Shown piece by piece: positions 11,820 through 21,300 of a stretch of DNA of 64,000 bases. Made by a program: the position numbers and the translations under genes. A model generated the notes under the pieces. The model was not told where the DNA came from and did not search any database. It worked only from the letters and a program-made list of their open reading frames with translations. Source of the DNA: Elmis aenea (lineage: Eukaryota; Arthropoda; Insecta; Coleoptera; Elmidae); assembly GCA_947652605.1 (NCBI GenBank), contig OX393577.1:57994108-58058107 (forward strand), in the 5' to 3' direction. Within the stretch, counting starts at the first letter, position 1; each line of letters starts with the position of its first letter.

Positions 11820-12643
11820 TAGGGATTGCAATCACGGGATTCGAGATCCCGGGATCCCGGGATCCCGGTCGCCTTTTGGTCTCGAAAATCCCGGGATTTT
11901 AAATGTAGAATCCCGGGATTTTCAGGATTTAAAAAATGTAACTATAAGTACATTATTTTGTAAAAAAAATTGCTCATAGTTGGTATCTACTCAACGTGAA
12001 TAAGTTGAACGATGCAATTTTGCAATTTTGCAAGTTTAAGCTTGTTTACGTTACCGCTCGCCGTCTTATGTATGATAACAAAATTTAAAAAAATTCTTGT
12101 ACTAAGATAATAATCATCCTAATTTCTTTTATTTTTGTTACTTATAAAACAGTCTATTTTTTAAATTTTTAGTGAATTAAAGTTGTGCTTTGTTTGAGTT
12201 TTTAACAGTTTCAGCAAATTTATGTTTATGTAATTAAGTATTCTAATGTATAATAAGTTTAATTTCATTTATTTAAAGGTTATATCTAATAATTCGATTA
12301 TTTCTATAATAATAAAACATAATAGGTACGGTAGGCAAATATATATATTTTTCAATTATTATTAACATCTTTGCACCTATGATATAATTAAAACAAATTA
12401 ACCGAAATTATAAAGGAAACAAATTAAATAAAAAGTTAATAAAAATAATTGGTAATTACTAAATTATTCAATAATTATGTAAATCATTTGTAATCAAAAA
12501 ATATATATACACTGCATTAGCTTCTGTTTTTAAGCAAATACTTCACATTATATATAATCCCGGGATCCCGGGATCCCGGGATTAAAACATCTTCAATCCC
12601 GAAATCCCGGGATCGTAAAATTTGATCGGGATTGCAATCCCTA
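11820..12643. mobile_element. Non-autonomous hAT element with CCCGGGATCCC arrays, perfect TSD
   Basis: The left end TAGGGATTGCAAT and the right end ATTGCAATCCCTA are perfect 13-bp inverted repeats. The flanking 8-mers are identical, ATTCCTAG at 11812-11819 and 12644-12651. The first 120 bp and last 90 bp are made of CCCGGGATCCCGGGAT words (GC-rich islands in AT-rich DNA); the core is AT-rich and non-coding. Confidence 0.95.
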
Positions 12644-12724
12644 ATTCCTAGCAAAACACAGAATTAGTGACTTAATTAACAAAATGCATGTCATTGCACG
12701 AATACACTTTAGAAAGATTATTTT

Positions 12725-12801
12725 AACCGGTTTAAAAAACCTGTTTCATGCCCTGGTATTAAGCGAGATCCCCATGGTTGGCCTCGACTTTGAACACCCT
12801 G
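12725..12801. repeat. Solo right end of a CAGGG-ended foldback
   Basis: The sequence ends GAACACCCTG|TATA. Read inward, CATGGGGATCTCGCTT lies 26 nt from the terminus, the same box found in the other families. No matching left end was found nearby. Confidence 0.7.
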
Positions 12802-13528
12802 TATACCTGAACATTAAAGACTTTTCAAATAGAAAAACAAACGTGAAATATCCCACAACATAAAACCGTTTATCATATTTTTGCGTTTAGAGTTGAATGA
12901 AATTAAATTCAATTTACTAAAAAATAAATTATCTTCTCCTTTTAAAATCATCATCTTAAAATAAGTGCTTTTTTTGTAAAGAGCTGTAGCTGACTGTAGA
13001 CGAATTAATTCATTATACTTGGTAACTTTGTATTATTGCTGTAGCAACAATACTTGAACGTTTCAATGACAATTAATTTCTACTAATTTTAACCGCATTT
13101 CCACAGTTCCACCTCTACTGAGACTATGATGAAATTTGTGCTTTGCGACTAGTAACTTGCTCGCTTTAAATTAATGGTAGGCGTGAGAACACGACATTTA
13201 GGTATAAATTCCTTATTCAAAAAGTCTTTCAGGGTATTGTTACAAAATCCCTTAGCAACATGAATATTAAGTGGGACATTTGATATTGGATGCTTTCTTC
13301 TCATATTTTTTTTAAATAAAACAAACATCGTTATTTTGTTAACTAGTGATAACGAAATTATTTTAATGAGTAGTAATGAATTTTTTTGTGAAAGGACGAG
13401 CTTTTTATTTCATGGCTTTGTCCTAATTTGATTTGTATATTCAATATTGTGTTAAAAAATATGAAATAATTAGCATACATGACACAGATGTATTATCACA
13501 AGTACGAGTACCTATACTACTGTGGTGA
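12802..13528. other. Spacer, nothing recognised
   Basis: AT-rich, with no frame or repeat end that I can support. Confidence 0.45.
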
Positions 13529-13553
13529 AATAAAAACAGGTGCGTGAAGGTGG

Positions 13554-13985
13554 CCGCGACTTTTTCGAAAGTGCAATTTTTTTAAATTGCATTAATTAGC
13601 GCCTAATTAGCGCCAATTGGCGCCGTTGCTTTTAAAATTAGCGCCTTTATAATAAAAAAGTTACACGCATTTAAAAAAAGTCGCGGCCAACTTCACGCAG
13701 CCGCGACTTTTTCGAATTTACAAAATTTAATGATGCCATCAATTAGCGCCTAATTAGCGCCAATTAGCGCCGTAATTTTAAAAATTAGCGCCGTTATAAT
13801 AAAAAAGTTACAGACACTTTAAAAAATCGCAGCCAACTTCACGCAGCCGCGACTTTTTCGAATTTACAAAATTTAATGATGCCATCAATTAGCGCCTAAT
13901 TAGCGCCAATTAGCGCCGTAGTTTTAAAAATTAGCGCCGTTATAATAAAAAAGTTACAGACATTTTAAAAAATCGCGGCTAACTT
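13554..13985 (+). repeat. Tandem array of ~146-bp units in the left arm (mirrored at about 16310-16740)
   Basis: There are three units, each opening with CCGCGACTTTTTCGAA and closing near AAAAAGTCGCGG or a decayed form, so each unit is itself a small foldback. Inside each is the dense word ATTAGCGCC/GGCGCTAAT. The units differ at scattered sites. Confidence 0.88.
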
Positions 13986-14571
13986 CACACCGCGGAAATC
14001 TTGCAAACATACAGATTATAGGTTTTCTACTAATAAGTTCTGTGTTGAATACAATTGGCGCCAATTAGCGCCATACTTTAATAACCTCGGATTTATCAAA
14101 TTAATAAGTTACAGGTTATGGGTTAACACAGTGCGCAGGGCCGGTGCTGGACTCTAGCCGCCCGCGGCTATAGATATTTTGAGCCCATGCCAATGCGGAT
14201 CGGGTACAAGTAGCTATGCTTTTACAATTATTCTAACCTAATCCACAGGGGTAAAAATATTCTAAAATAATGTGTTGAGCAAAGTGGCAATTTGTACAAT
14301 GTCATGTGTGCCGTTACAATCATTTTGTTTTTAACTTATATACTTCAACTAATGTTTTTGAATTATGTGTTCCTGTTTACGTATATTTTAAATGACATGT
14401 TATAAATACCAGGTTAAATTTATAATTTTATTTTTATAATAAAGGTATCGATATAATAAAAAACTAAAAAATTAAAAAAGAACAATACAATGAATTTAAA
14501 AAGTAAATGAAAAAAAACAACTTTAAAACTAAGTAATAAAGACCTTAAAATAATTAAGTAAATAGAGATCA

Positions 14572-14967
14572 TTATATTGTGTATAATAACAAATGACATA
14601 AAAAAATTGTTGAAGCTGCAATTGGGTTTACCTTTTTTGAGAGATCATCATATTTTTCATATGTACCATCAGATCTTCTGCTTATACAATAGTAATGTCC
14701 AATACCTGTGTTTTCGCTAGGTGGAATAAAACCAATTGCAGCCCTAAACATGTATGTTTTTTTTGCAATACTTATTAAAAATGGAATTTTAGACAGCATT
14801 ATTTCGTTTGTGCCATTTAAATCGATAAAAATCTGATTTTCAAGTTTTAAATCGTGTTTGGTTTTATTTGTGCAAGTTCTGCATTTTGTCGATCGTAATA
14901 TATTATTGTTGATTTTTATACATGTGCAATTGCTCAGGTAGCCAGTAGTGAATATAAAATGGGTCAT
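14572..14967 (-). pseudogene. Ubiquitin-specific-protease-like (peptidase C19) C-terminal ORF inside the FB/MULE element
   Basis: This is a 131-residue frame from ATG at 14967. The C-terminal half reads GFIPPSENTGIGHYYCISRR, then EKYDDLSKK and a final LLLYTI. That order, GHY with the catalytic histidine, then the YDD strand, then hxLLY, is the end of the USP/C19 catalytic domain. Near the N-terminus CTCIK...CRTC could be a metal-binding pair. The Cys box is absent, so the protease is incomplete. The last 40 or so codons lie inside the inverted arm, so the right arm repeats them on the plus strand at 15527-15652. It is probably a captured gene fragment or the decayed end of an element-encoded deubiquitinase. 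Either is inference. Confidence 0.6.
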
Positions 14968-15526
14968 ACCCAATATTCTTTATAATATTGAATGTTATTC
15001 TACTAGACTGCATCAATTGGATAATAGCGAGAATGACACCAAAATACAAATAATACAACCACAAAAACAAATTAAGTGTACTTACATATATCAACACAAA
15101 ACACGAAAATTACTTAGTAGAAAAATGCGAAATGCAATTTCAAATATTTTATTCGCTGATAGTGGTAATAAGCTAATTTTGATAACTCTTTTACGCTCAA
15201 TGGAACATTTGATAATGAAAGCAAAGTGTGACATACAAGATTTAACAGATTTAATATATCAGTAATTACCCGACAAATGGTTAAGCCCATTGTAAAACTT
15301 TAGAATTTTTGGAATAACCCACAACTTATTTCTTCAATTGTTATGATTTCCTTCCTGTACAGGGTTGAGCTACATTTATTGCAGGTGTACAAAATGATGG
15401 TTCAATCCTGAGCGTACTTTTCCGTAGTTTCCTTGTTAATTTTACTATGTAATACATTGTACCTATTTATATGAAAAACAAATAGACCGTGTACCAGTAA
15501 AACAAAACAATCAAAGCAATCAAATA
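14968..15526. other. Central spacer of the FB/MULE element
   Basis: Unique sequence between the arms. A plus-strand frame (14948-15265, 105 codons) ends in a plausible amphipathic stretch (ILFADSGNKLILITLLRSME), but I do not recognise it. It overlaps the start of the USP-like ORF on the other strand. It may be another exon remnant. No transposase motif seen. Confidence 0.4.
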
Positions 15527-15652
15527 CATTACTATTGTATAAGCAGAAGATTTGATGGTACATATGAAAAATATGATGATCTCTCAAAAAAGGTAAACCC
15601 AATTGCAGCTTCAACAATTTTTTTATGTCATTTGTTATTATACACAATATAA
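15527..15652 (+). pseudogene. Mirror copy of the USP-like C-terminus in the right arm
   Basis: Translates as YYCISRRFDGTYEKYDDLSK followed by the same tail as the minus-strand ORF at 14572-14700 and the same TAA stop. It differs by one Ser/Phe change in the segment read. It has no start and exists because the arm boundary falls inside the ORF. Confidence 0.65.
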
Positions 15653-16894
15653 TGATCTCTATTTACTTAATTATTTTAAGGTCTTTATTACTTAGTTTTA
15701 AAGTTGTTTTTTTTTCATTTACTTTTTAAATTCATTGTATTGTTCTTTTTTAATTTTTTAGTTTTTTATTATATCGATACCTTTATTATAAAAATAAAAT
15801 TATAAATTTCACCTGGTATTACACATGTCATTTAAAATATACGTAAACAGGAACACATAATTCAAAAACATTAGTTGAAGTATATAAGTTAAAAACAAAA
15901 TGATTGTAACGGCACACATGACATTGTACAAATTGCCACTTTGCTCAACACATTATTTTAGAATATTTTTACCCCTGTGGATTAGGTTAGAATAATTAAT
16001 GAAAATGTAATGTTTTTTTTTAACTATATAAATAGAAATATTAACGGAGTTTCACCGCTAAAGAATTGTAAAAGCATAGCTACTTGTACCCGATCCGCAT
16101 TGGCATGGGCTCAAAATATCTATAGCCGCGGGCGGCTAGAGTCCAGCACCGGCCCTGCGCACTGTGTTAACCCATAACCTGTAACTTATTAATTTGATAA
16201 ATCCGAGGTTATTAAAGTATGGCGCTAATTGGCGCCAATTGTATTCAACACAGAACTTATTAGTAGAAAACCTATAATCTGTATGTTTGCAAGATTTCCG
16301 CGGTGTGAAGTTAGCCACGATTTTTTAAAATGTCTGTAACTTTTTTATTATAACGGCGCTAATTTTTAAAACTACGGCGCTAATTGGCGCTAATTAGGCG
16401 CTAATTGATGGCATCATTAAATTTTGTAAATTTGAAAAAGTCGCGGCTGCGTGAAGTTGGCCGCGATTTTTTAAAGTGTCTGTAACTTTTTTATTATAAC
16501 GGCGCTAATTTTTAAAATTACGGCGCTAATTGGCGCTAATTAGGCGCTAATTGATGGCATCATTAAATTTTGTAAATTCGAAAAAGTCGCGGCTGCGTGA
16601 AGTTGGCCGCGACTTTTTTTAAATGCGTGTAACTTTTTTATTATAAAGGCGCTAATTTTAAAAGCAACGGCGCCAATTGGCGCTAATTAGGCGCTAATTA
16701 ATGCAATTTAAAATAATTGCACTTTCGAAAAAGTCGCGGCCACCTTCACGCACCTAATAAAAACAGTGAAGTAATGTTTTTATTCGTGAATTTTTTGAAT
16801 GTACACTGTACATTCATAAAATTAATTGTACAGATTGGTCTAAATTCGAAGTATTTGTAAGTAAATTAGTCAAGTTTTAGGTCTCTACGGTCAC

Positions 16895-17265
16895 TTTCTT
16901 AAGATAAATACACCTACTGCGACCTATTGGTCTATTGTACCCTCTAGTGGTAGCCCCTTAAAGAAGTTCTGTGTTTTTGAAAAACTCCAGGATCTTCTTT
17001 AAGGGTGTTTTTTTTACTCTTCTTGGTTAACTTTTTTCACCCCCAGAAGTCTACGCCGATAGGGTATGAATCCTTCACACTGGCATATTACGTGAAGAGG
17101 AGTTTCTTCTTCCTCACCACATCCTCTGCATATACCGGTCTCTAAGAGCCCTTTTATGTAGAAGTGTTTGTTTAGCCCACAGTGTCCTGTGGCGAGTCCT
17201 CTGGCTGCTCTGATGTCTGCTCTACTCATCCTGAGCATTTCTTCGGTCTTTTCTTTAGAGACCAT
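16895..17265 (-). pseudogene. 5'-truncated LINE fragment: C-terminal cysteine/histidine motif of an R1/I-like ORF2
   Basis: The 83-residue frame (17014-17265) contains RGLATGHCGLNKHFY, CRGCGEEEETPLHVICQC and RRRLLG. This is the HC-C..CG.EEET..H..C.C tail that follows the RNase H domain in R1/I/LOA-type LINEs. Beyond the stop the 3' untranslated part contains CAATAGACC/GGTCGCAGTAG (about 16917-16937). Nothing of the reverse transcriptase remains. Confidence 0.8.
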
Positions 17266-18458
17266 TAACAGATAGCCTTAGTATAGAGTTTATAATAGTA
17301 AATTTAGTATAGACAGAAACGTACTGTTAAAACCAACTATACCTTCTTTTTTTTAATCATACGAAATTGTATAGATTTTTAATAACAGTTTGTAAAAAAG
17401 TTGATAGGTAATTACAAATTCTTTGTGAATGTCTGAAATATGAACGATAACTTATTTAAAAGGAAAATTTTCGCAGCTTTCAGAAAATTTATGTTTTGTA
17501 CAAATATTACAAGAAGTAATAAAGATACTTTTGTAATAAAAACATCCGAATAAGCAATGTTAAACTTACCTTCTTTATTGTATATTGTAAAAGAATTAGT
17601 TGTGTGCTATAAAGGTTTAATATTATATATTTATTGTTTCAAAGTTCAGAAAATATGATATATTTATCAAAGTCTATTTAAAAACAAATATCAATTTCTT
17701 TTTTAAATATTTGTTCAAATTTTTAAAAACATAAAGATATGTTTAATAGTCAAAACTTTGAAAATTTTTATTTCCGTCCCTACAAAAAAACGAAAATCGC
17801 TATTACTAACCTGACCACCCTGTACATATACAGAGTGTACCCTCCTAGACAAGTTATTTAATTAATTTGTTATTAGTAATAATACCAAACTTGTATTTTT
17901 TAATAGATCAATCGAGTATTTGTTGTTCAAATATTGTTTAATTCCATTTGTTTTTATTGTAAAACCATTAATAGGTGTTTGTACAATATTTTATAGAATT
18001 AATATACATAAACATTTTTAACGATGGTCTCTTAAAAAAGTTATTTTTAAATAAATTGATTTTAAACCAAAGGACAGAAAGATAATAATATTTAAAGACC
18101 AGAAAAAGCCATATATTCAGGATGTCCCATTTAAAGACGCGACGCGGATAAAAGAATTCATTATATTTGAAAATAATTTTATGTTATGGAACCAAAGGCC
18201 GTAAACAACATTTATTTTAAAGTTTTTTTTGTCTACTAACCAAATATTTGTGGAATACTTAAAATACCGTTTCGGGCGTGATCCCCTATACAAATCGATG
18301 TTTTTGCAATGTGGCAATAATTAAAGTAATCAAACCTTTTCAATAAGCTAAAATTAAACAAATCAAAAGCAACTGAAATTGGTTTGGTTTTATTTTATTT
18401 CGCAATAAAGTTCAAATCGTTATAATCTACTGGTAAGGTTTGTATCTATCTTCTTCTA
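17266..18458. other. AT-rich spacer with back-to-back CAGGG-type ends
   Basis: At 17817-17840 a right end (CACCCTGTACAT) abuts a left end (ATACAGAGTGTACC). At 18116 a decayed ATTCAGGATGTCCC begins another. No gene seen. The minus frame 18117-18317 has no motif. Confidence 0.45.
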
Positions 18459-18989
18459 TCTATATATATAAAAGAGCTTGTTTGTGTGTTTGTTTGTTTG
18501 TTTGTTTGTTTGTTCGCTATAGAATCCTAGGTCCGTTGACCGATCGGGACAAAATTTTGCACAGTTACTATTTAGGACCTTGCAGATCTAACGCCAAACT
18601 TTAAGTACAAGCACATATTACCAATTAAAAAAAAAAAAAATTACTTGGACGGGATTCGATCATACGTCAGCAAATACCTGGTCATAACACGATACGGCGC
18701 GGTGTATTTCTCAAGTAAAGATTGTTTTGTATACAATTAGTAATAAATGTACATGAAGTATTATTTTTATTAGTACATTTTTAATTGAAACAAGACGAAA
18801 GAAAATAAATTTGAGTTATTATTCAATTTTTAAGCAATAAATAGTTATTTTTTAATGAATTATAAGAAAATGAAAAGATGATTGATCAGAGTATGTCATT
18901 TGTGTATGATTTGGAATTATTGGGCTTATTCAAGTTAAAACAGTAATTAAAATTGTAATCGCCCGTGCAACGCCGGGTAAATCACCTTG
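18459..18989 (+). mobile_element. Non-autonomous Helitron-like element, copy 1
   Basis: The 5' end is TCTATATATATAAAAGAGC after an A; the 3' end is CCCGTGCAACGCCGGG (hairpin CCCG/CGGG) followed 8 nt later by CTTG before a T. A 5'-TC start, a 3' hairpin near CTRR, and insertion between A and T are the Helitron rules; CTTG is a decayed CTAG. A (TTTG)n run follows the 5' end. Shared phrases with copy 2 (51595-51909) include AGGTCCGTTGACCGATCGGG. No Rep/helicase coding. Confidence 0.85.
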
Positions 18990-19782
18990 TACACTATAAA
19001 AGTTCAAAATATACAATAAAGTATGAAATCACATATTTCTTCACACGATAAGACTGTTTAAGAGCCTCTGAGACTGCGTTAAGCGAAATAGATTCACTCT
19101 TATGACGCACTTATTAGCATTTAATTATTTCAGGTAATTGCTGCATTTAAAAACAAATGACGTTTCTTATACGGTCAAACAAAATATTGCTTTTGATGTG
19201 ATAATTTTAATGCGTCGAACTACTTTTCTTAAAGCAAAGTTGTGGCTCATAATTGAATACAACCTACCACAACAAAGAACATCAAACGAATATAAATAGG
19301 TAAGACGACGAGCAACATCTTAAGGCGAACCTCTGTGTAATGTAATACCCATAAAGATGACAACGTCGCAGTTTCCTTTAATAGAAAAGTTTTATGCCCA
19401 TTTATTTAATTAAATAGACGAAAAAATGTAAGAGGCTTTAGTGTGGATAAAGTGTTAGTAGATAAAATACGGAGAAAAAAATAGCTTTGGTAATAAATGA
19501 AATAGATTTGCAATGTAAAACCATGTAAATATGATGTTCTTATATTAAGAATTTCAAGTGTATGTAAAAGATGGATGAGTGATAGGTTATTTCACTTGAA
19601 AAAAAGACTAATTTTAAACCTCTAAAGTTACCGTTTCGATTTAATGTTGTATTTGTATGTATAGTGAGTTTCTAATATTGAATATTTGTGTGACATAATA
19701 TTATCGCTGGTCATCTTTAAAGGCTCATAGATTAAGCAGTAAACTTCCAGTCCTTAGGTCTTAGGTACTAAAAATTTTAATG
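18990..19782. other. Spacer, nothing recognised
   Basis: AT-rich with no frame, repeat end or RNA gene that I can support. Confidence 0.45.
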
Positions 19783-20043
19783 TACAAAAGTATCATAGCA
19801 CCATCATTTCGAATACTGCTCTAGTATTTAATTTCTCTGGGAAACACTAATGATTTAGACCGGCTTCAAAAATTGCTAAATAAGGCTATGAGAATTATTT
19901 TACCGTGTTGCAGATACACTAAAATTACCCCAATGCTAGATACTCTACAGTAGCTTAGTATTAAACAACGGATAATTTTTAATACGACTATTTTCATTTT
20001 CAAGATTATAAATAACTTACTTCCAAATTCTTTGTTAAAATGT
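19783..20043 (+). pseudogene. LINE reverse-transcriptase C-terminal relic
   Basis: Reads YKSIIAPSFRILL, stop, then LDRLQKLLNKAMRIIL, later TPMLDTLQ, stop, LSIKQRIIFN and FKIINNLLP. This is the post-RT thumb/C-terminal region of CR1/Jockey-type LINEs. Two in-frame stops at conserved positions show it is dead. It is cut at 20043 by the CAGGG unit that starts at 20046. Confidence 0.8.
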
Positions 20044-20221
20044 ACAGGGTGAATCGTTAGTGCGGGATCGGTCGATTGTGGCTAAACGGTTTGAGATAGA
20101 AAGTTGATTCAAACGCTATTTTATATAGTTTTTTCTTCCGAACACGATAAAAATATTTTAAAATATACAGGGTGAGTCACCTTTCTGGAACTAATAGCAA
20201 CTTTTATATTTCAAAGACAAC

Positions 20222-21172
20222 TAGGGATTGTAATACCGGTTTACCGGTTTACCGGTAAATCGCAAAAAATGCTCTTCAAATTTTACCAGTAATTTGCCAG
20301 TTTTTTACCGGTAATTCCGGTAATTCCGGTAATTTTACAACATCTTTCTAATCATGATAAAAATCTAAATCAAATAATCGAAAAAAAATTGACGTATTTT
20401 CAAAGAGAAAAAATAAGGGGAAAGCATACAAATGGCATATGATTGTTTGATTGTTTACTCACTACTCGACCAACAAGTGTAGTAGAATCCGAAAAAGCTT
20501 TTTCCGCGGCTGGATTATTTTGTACAAAAATTAGGTCGCAATTAGGAGACGATAGTTAAAATAAATTATATTTTCTACGTGGTTATTTTTTAAGAAAAGT
20601 TTAAAATAAAAAATATTGTTAATAGTTTGACAACATAGGTATATTATGTTAAATCATTTTATATTTTATGTTCAGAATAGTTTTATTTTCATGTGTTTTT
20701 TATAATGCTGGATTATATTTTTTGTAATATTTTTATTTTATATATTATATATTGTCATTTTATATTGTGTTATATTAATATTACATAAAAATATATTAGA
20801 TACGTTAATGGCTGTTAACTAATATATTGTATGAAACTAATTGGGATAGTTTAGGCTTCAACTATCTCAATCAGTTCTATAATAAATAAATGTATATAAA
20901 TATATTTATTTTTAATATGGTTTTCGGAGTTTATCTGGGTAATATTTAAATTGGCTCGACGTTTCGGCAAGCTCTCACTATAGGGGAGACACGGATAAAC
21001 TCAGAAAACTACATTAAAAATGTTAGTAACCGCAAACAATCTAAAAAGAAACAATATAATATAAATATATATAATAATATGATTTACCGGTAAATTACCG
21101 GTAAACCGGTTTTGATTGACAGTTTTACCGAATTACCGGTAATTCAAAAAGTCGGTAAATTTACAATCCCTA
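20222..21172 (+). mobile_element. hAT element with ACCGGT arrays, TSD and a transposase remnant
   Basis: The left end TAGGGATTGTAATACCGG and the right end TTTACAATCCCTA are inverted. The flanks are AAGACAAC (20214-20221) and AATACAAC (21173-21180). Uninterrupted paralogues at about 9928 and 50968 read TTTCAAATACAACACCC, which is the empty site. The word ACCGGTAA is repeated at both ends. A small foldback (20909-21020, GAGTTTATC/GATAAACTC) is nested inside. A piece of hAT transposase survives at 20443-20595. Confidence 0.93.
20443..20595 (+). pseudogene. hAT transposase C-terminal dimerisation-domain remnant
   Basis: The frame reads RPTSVVESEKAFSAAGLF, then TKIRSQLGDD, a TAA stop at 20557, then NKLYFLRGYF in the same frame. 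The S...SE+.FS.AG....+.R..L.....N.L.FL+ pattern is the hAT dimerisation (hATC) motif. Only this 3' part remains between the two terminal arrays, so the element descends from an autonomous hAT by internal deletion. Confidence 0.88.
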
Positions 21173-21300
21173 AATACAACACCCTATAACTCAATTTTTC
21201 AAATGCAAACCCCTGTATTTGCTTATGTCATCGAATTTTTTCTTTAAGAGAGCTTATTTTTTTTGTTAAGTATGTCCTATACCACACCTAGTTGCCATAA

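Larger units (their letters stand above)
13538..16755. mobile_element. FB/MULE-like transposon with 1.2-kb inverted arms and 9-bp TSD
   Basis: The left arm (13538-14697) and right arm (15527-16755) are near-identical inverted copies beginning AGGTGCGTGAAGGTGGCC. The flanking 9-mers are identical, AATAAAAAC at 13529-13537 and 16756-16764. The outer part of each arm is a tandem array: a unit of about 146 bp starts with CCGCGACTTTTTCGAA at 13554, 13701 and 13847. Long arms built of tandem subrepeats plus a 9-bp duplication are the signature of Foldback (FB) elements, which belong with Mutator-like transposons. The spacer (14698-15526) and the inner arm carry a protease-like ORF. The right arm has about 70 bp extra near 16000. 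Confidence 0.92.
20046..21300 (+). repeat. Double-headed CAGGG unit, copy 2, split by a hAT element
   Basis: CAGGGTGAATCGTTAGTG at 20046 and CAGGGTGAGTCACCTTTC at about 20169 match copies at 9763 and 50800. After the hAT insertion (20222-21172) the unit resumes with ACACCCTATAACTC. Relative to the other copies an internal stretch is missing. Confidence 0.75.

Noticed and set aside
14948..15265. A 105-codon frame as a second gene in the FB/MULE element
   Set aside because: No family could be recognised and it overlaps the USP-like ORF on the other strand. It is kept only as a note in the spacer entry.
15361..15372. CAGGGTTGAGC at 15361 as the end of an ATTTAAATC hAT
   Set aside because: It has no adjoining GATTTAAATC words, no mate and no 8-bp duplication, so it is probably chance.
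18480..18512. (TTTG)n run as an independent microsatellite
   Set aside because: The same run occurs just inside the 5' end of Helitron copy 2, so it is part of that element.
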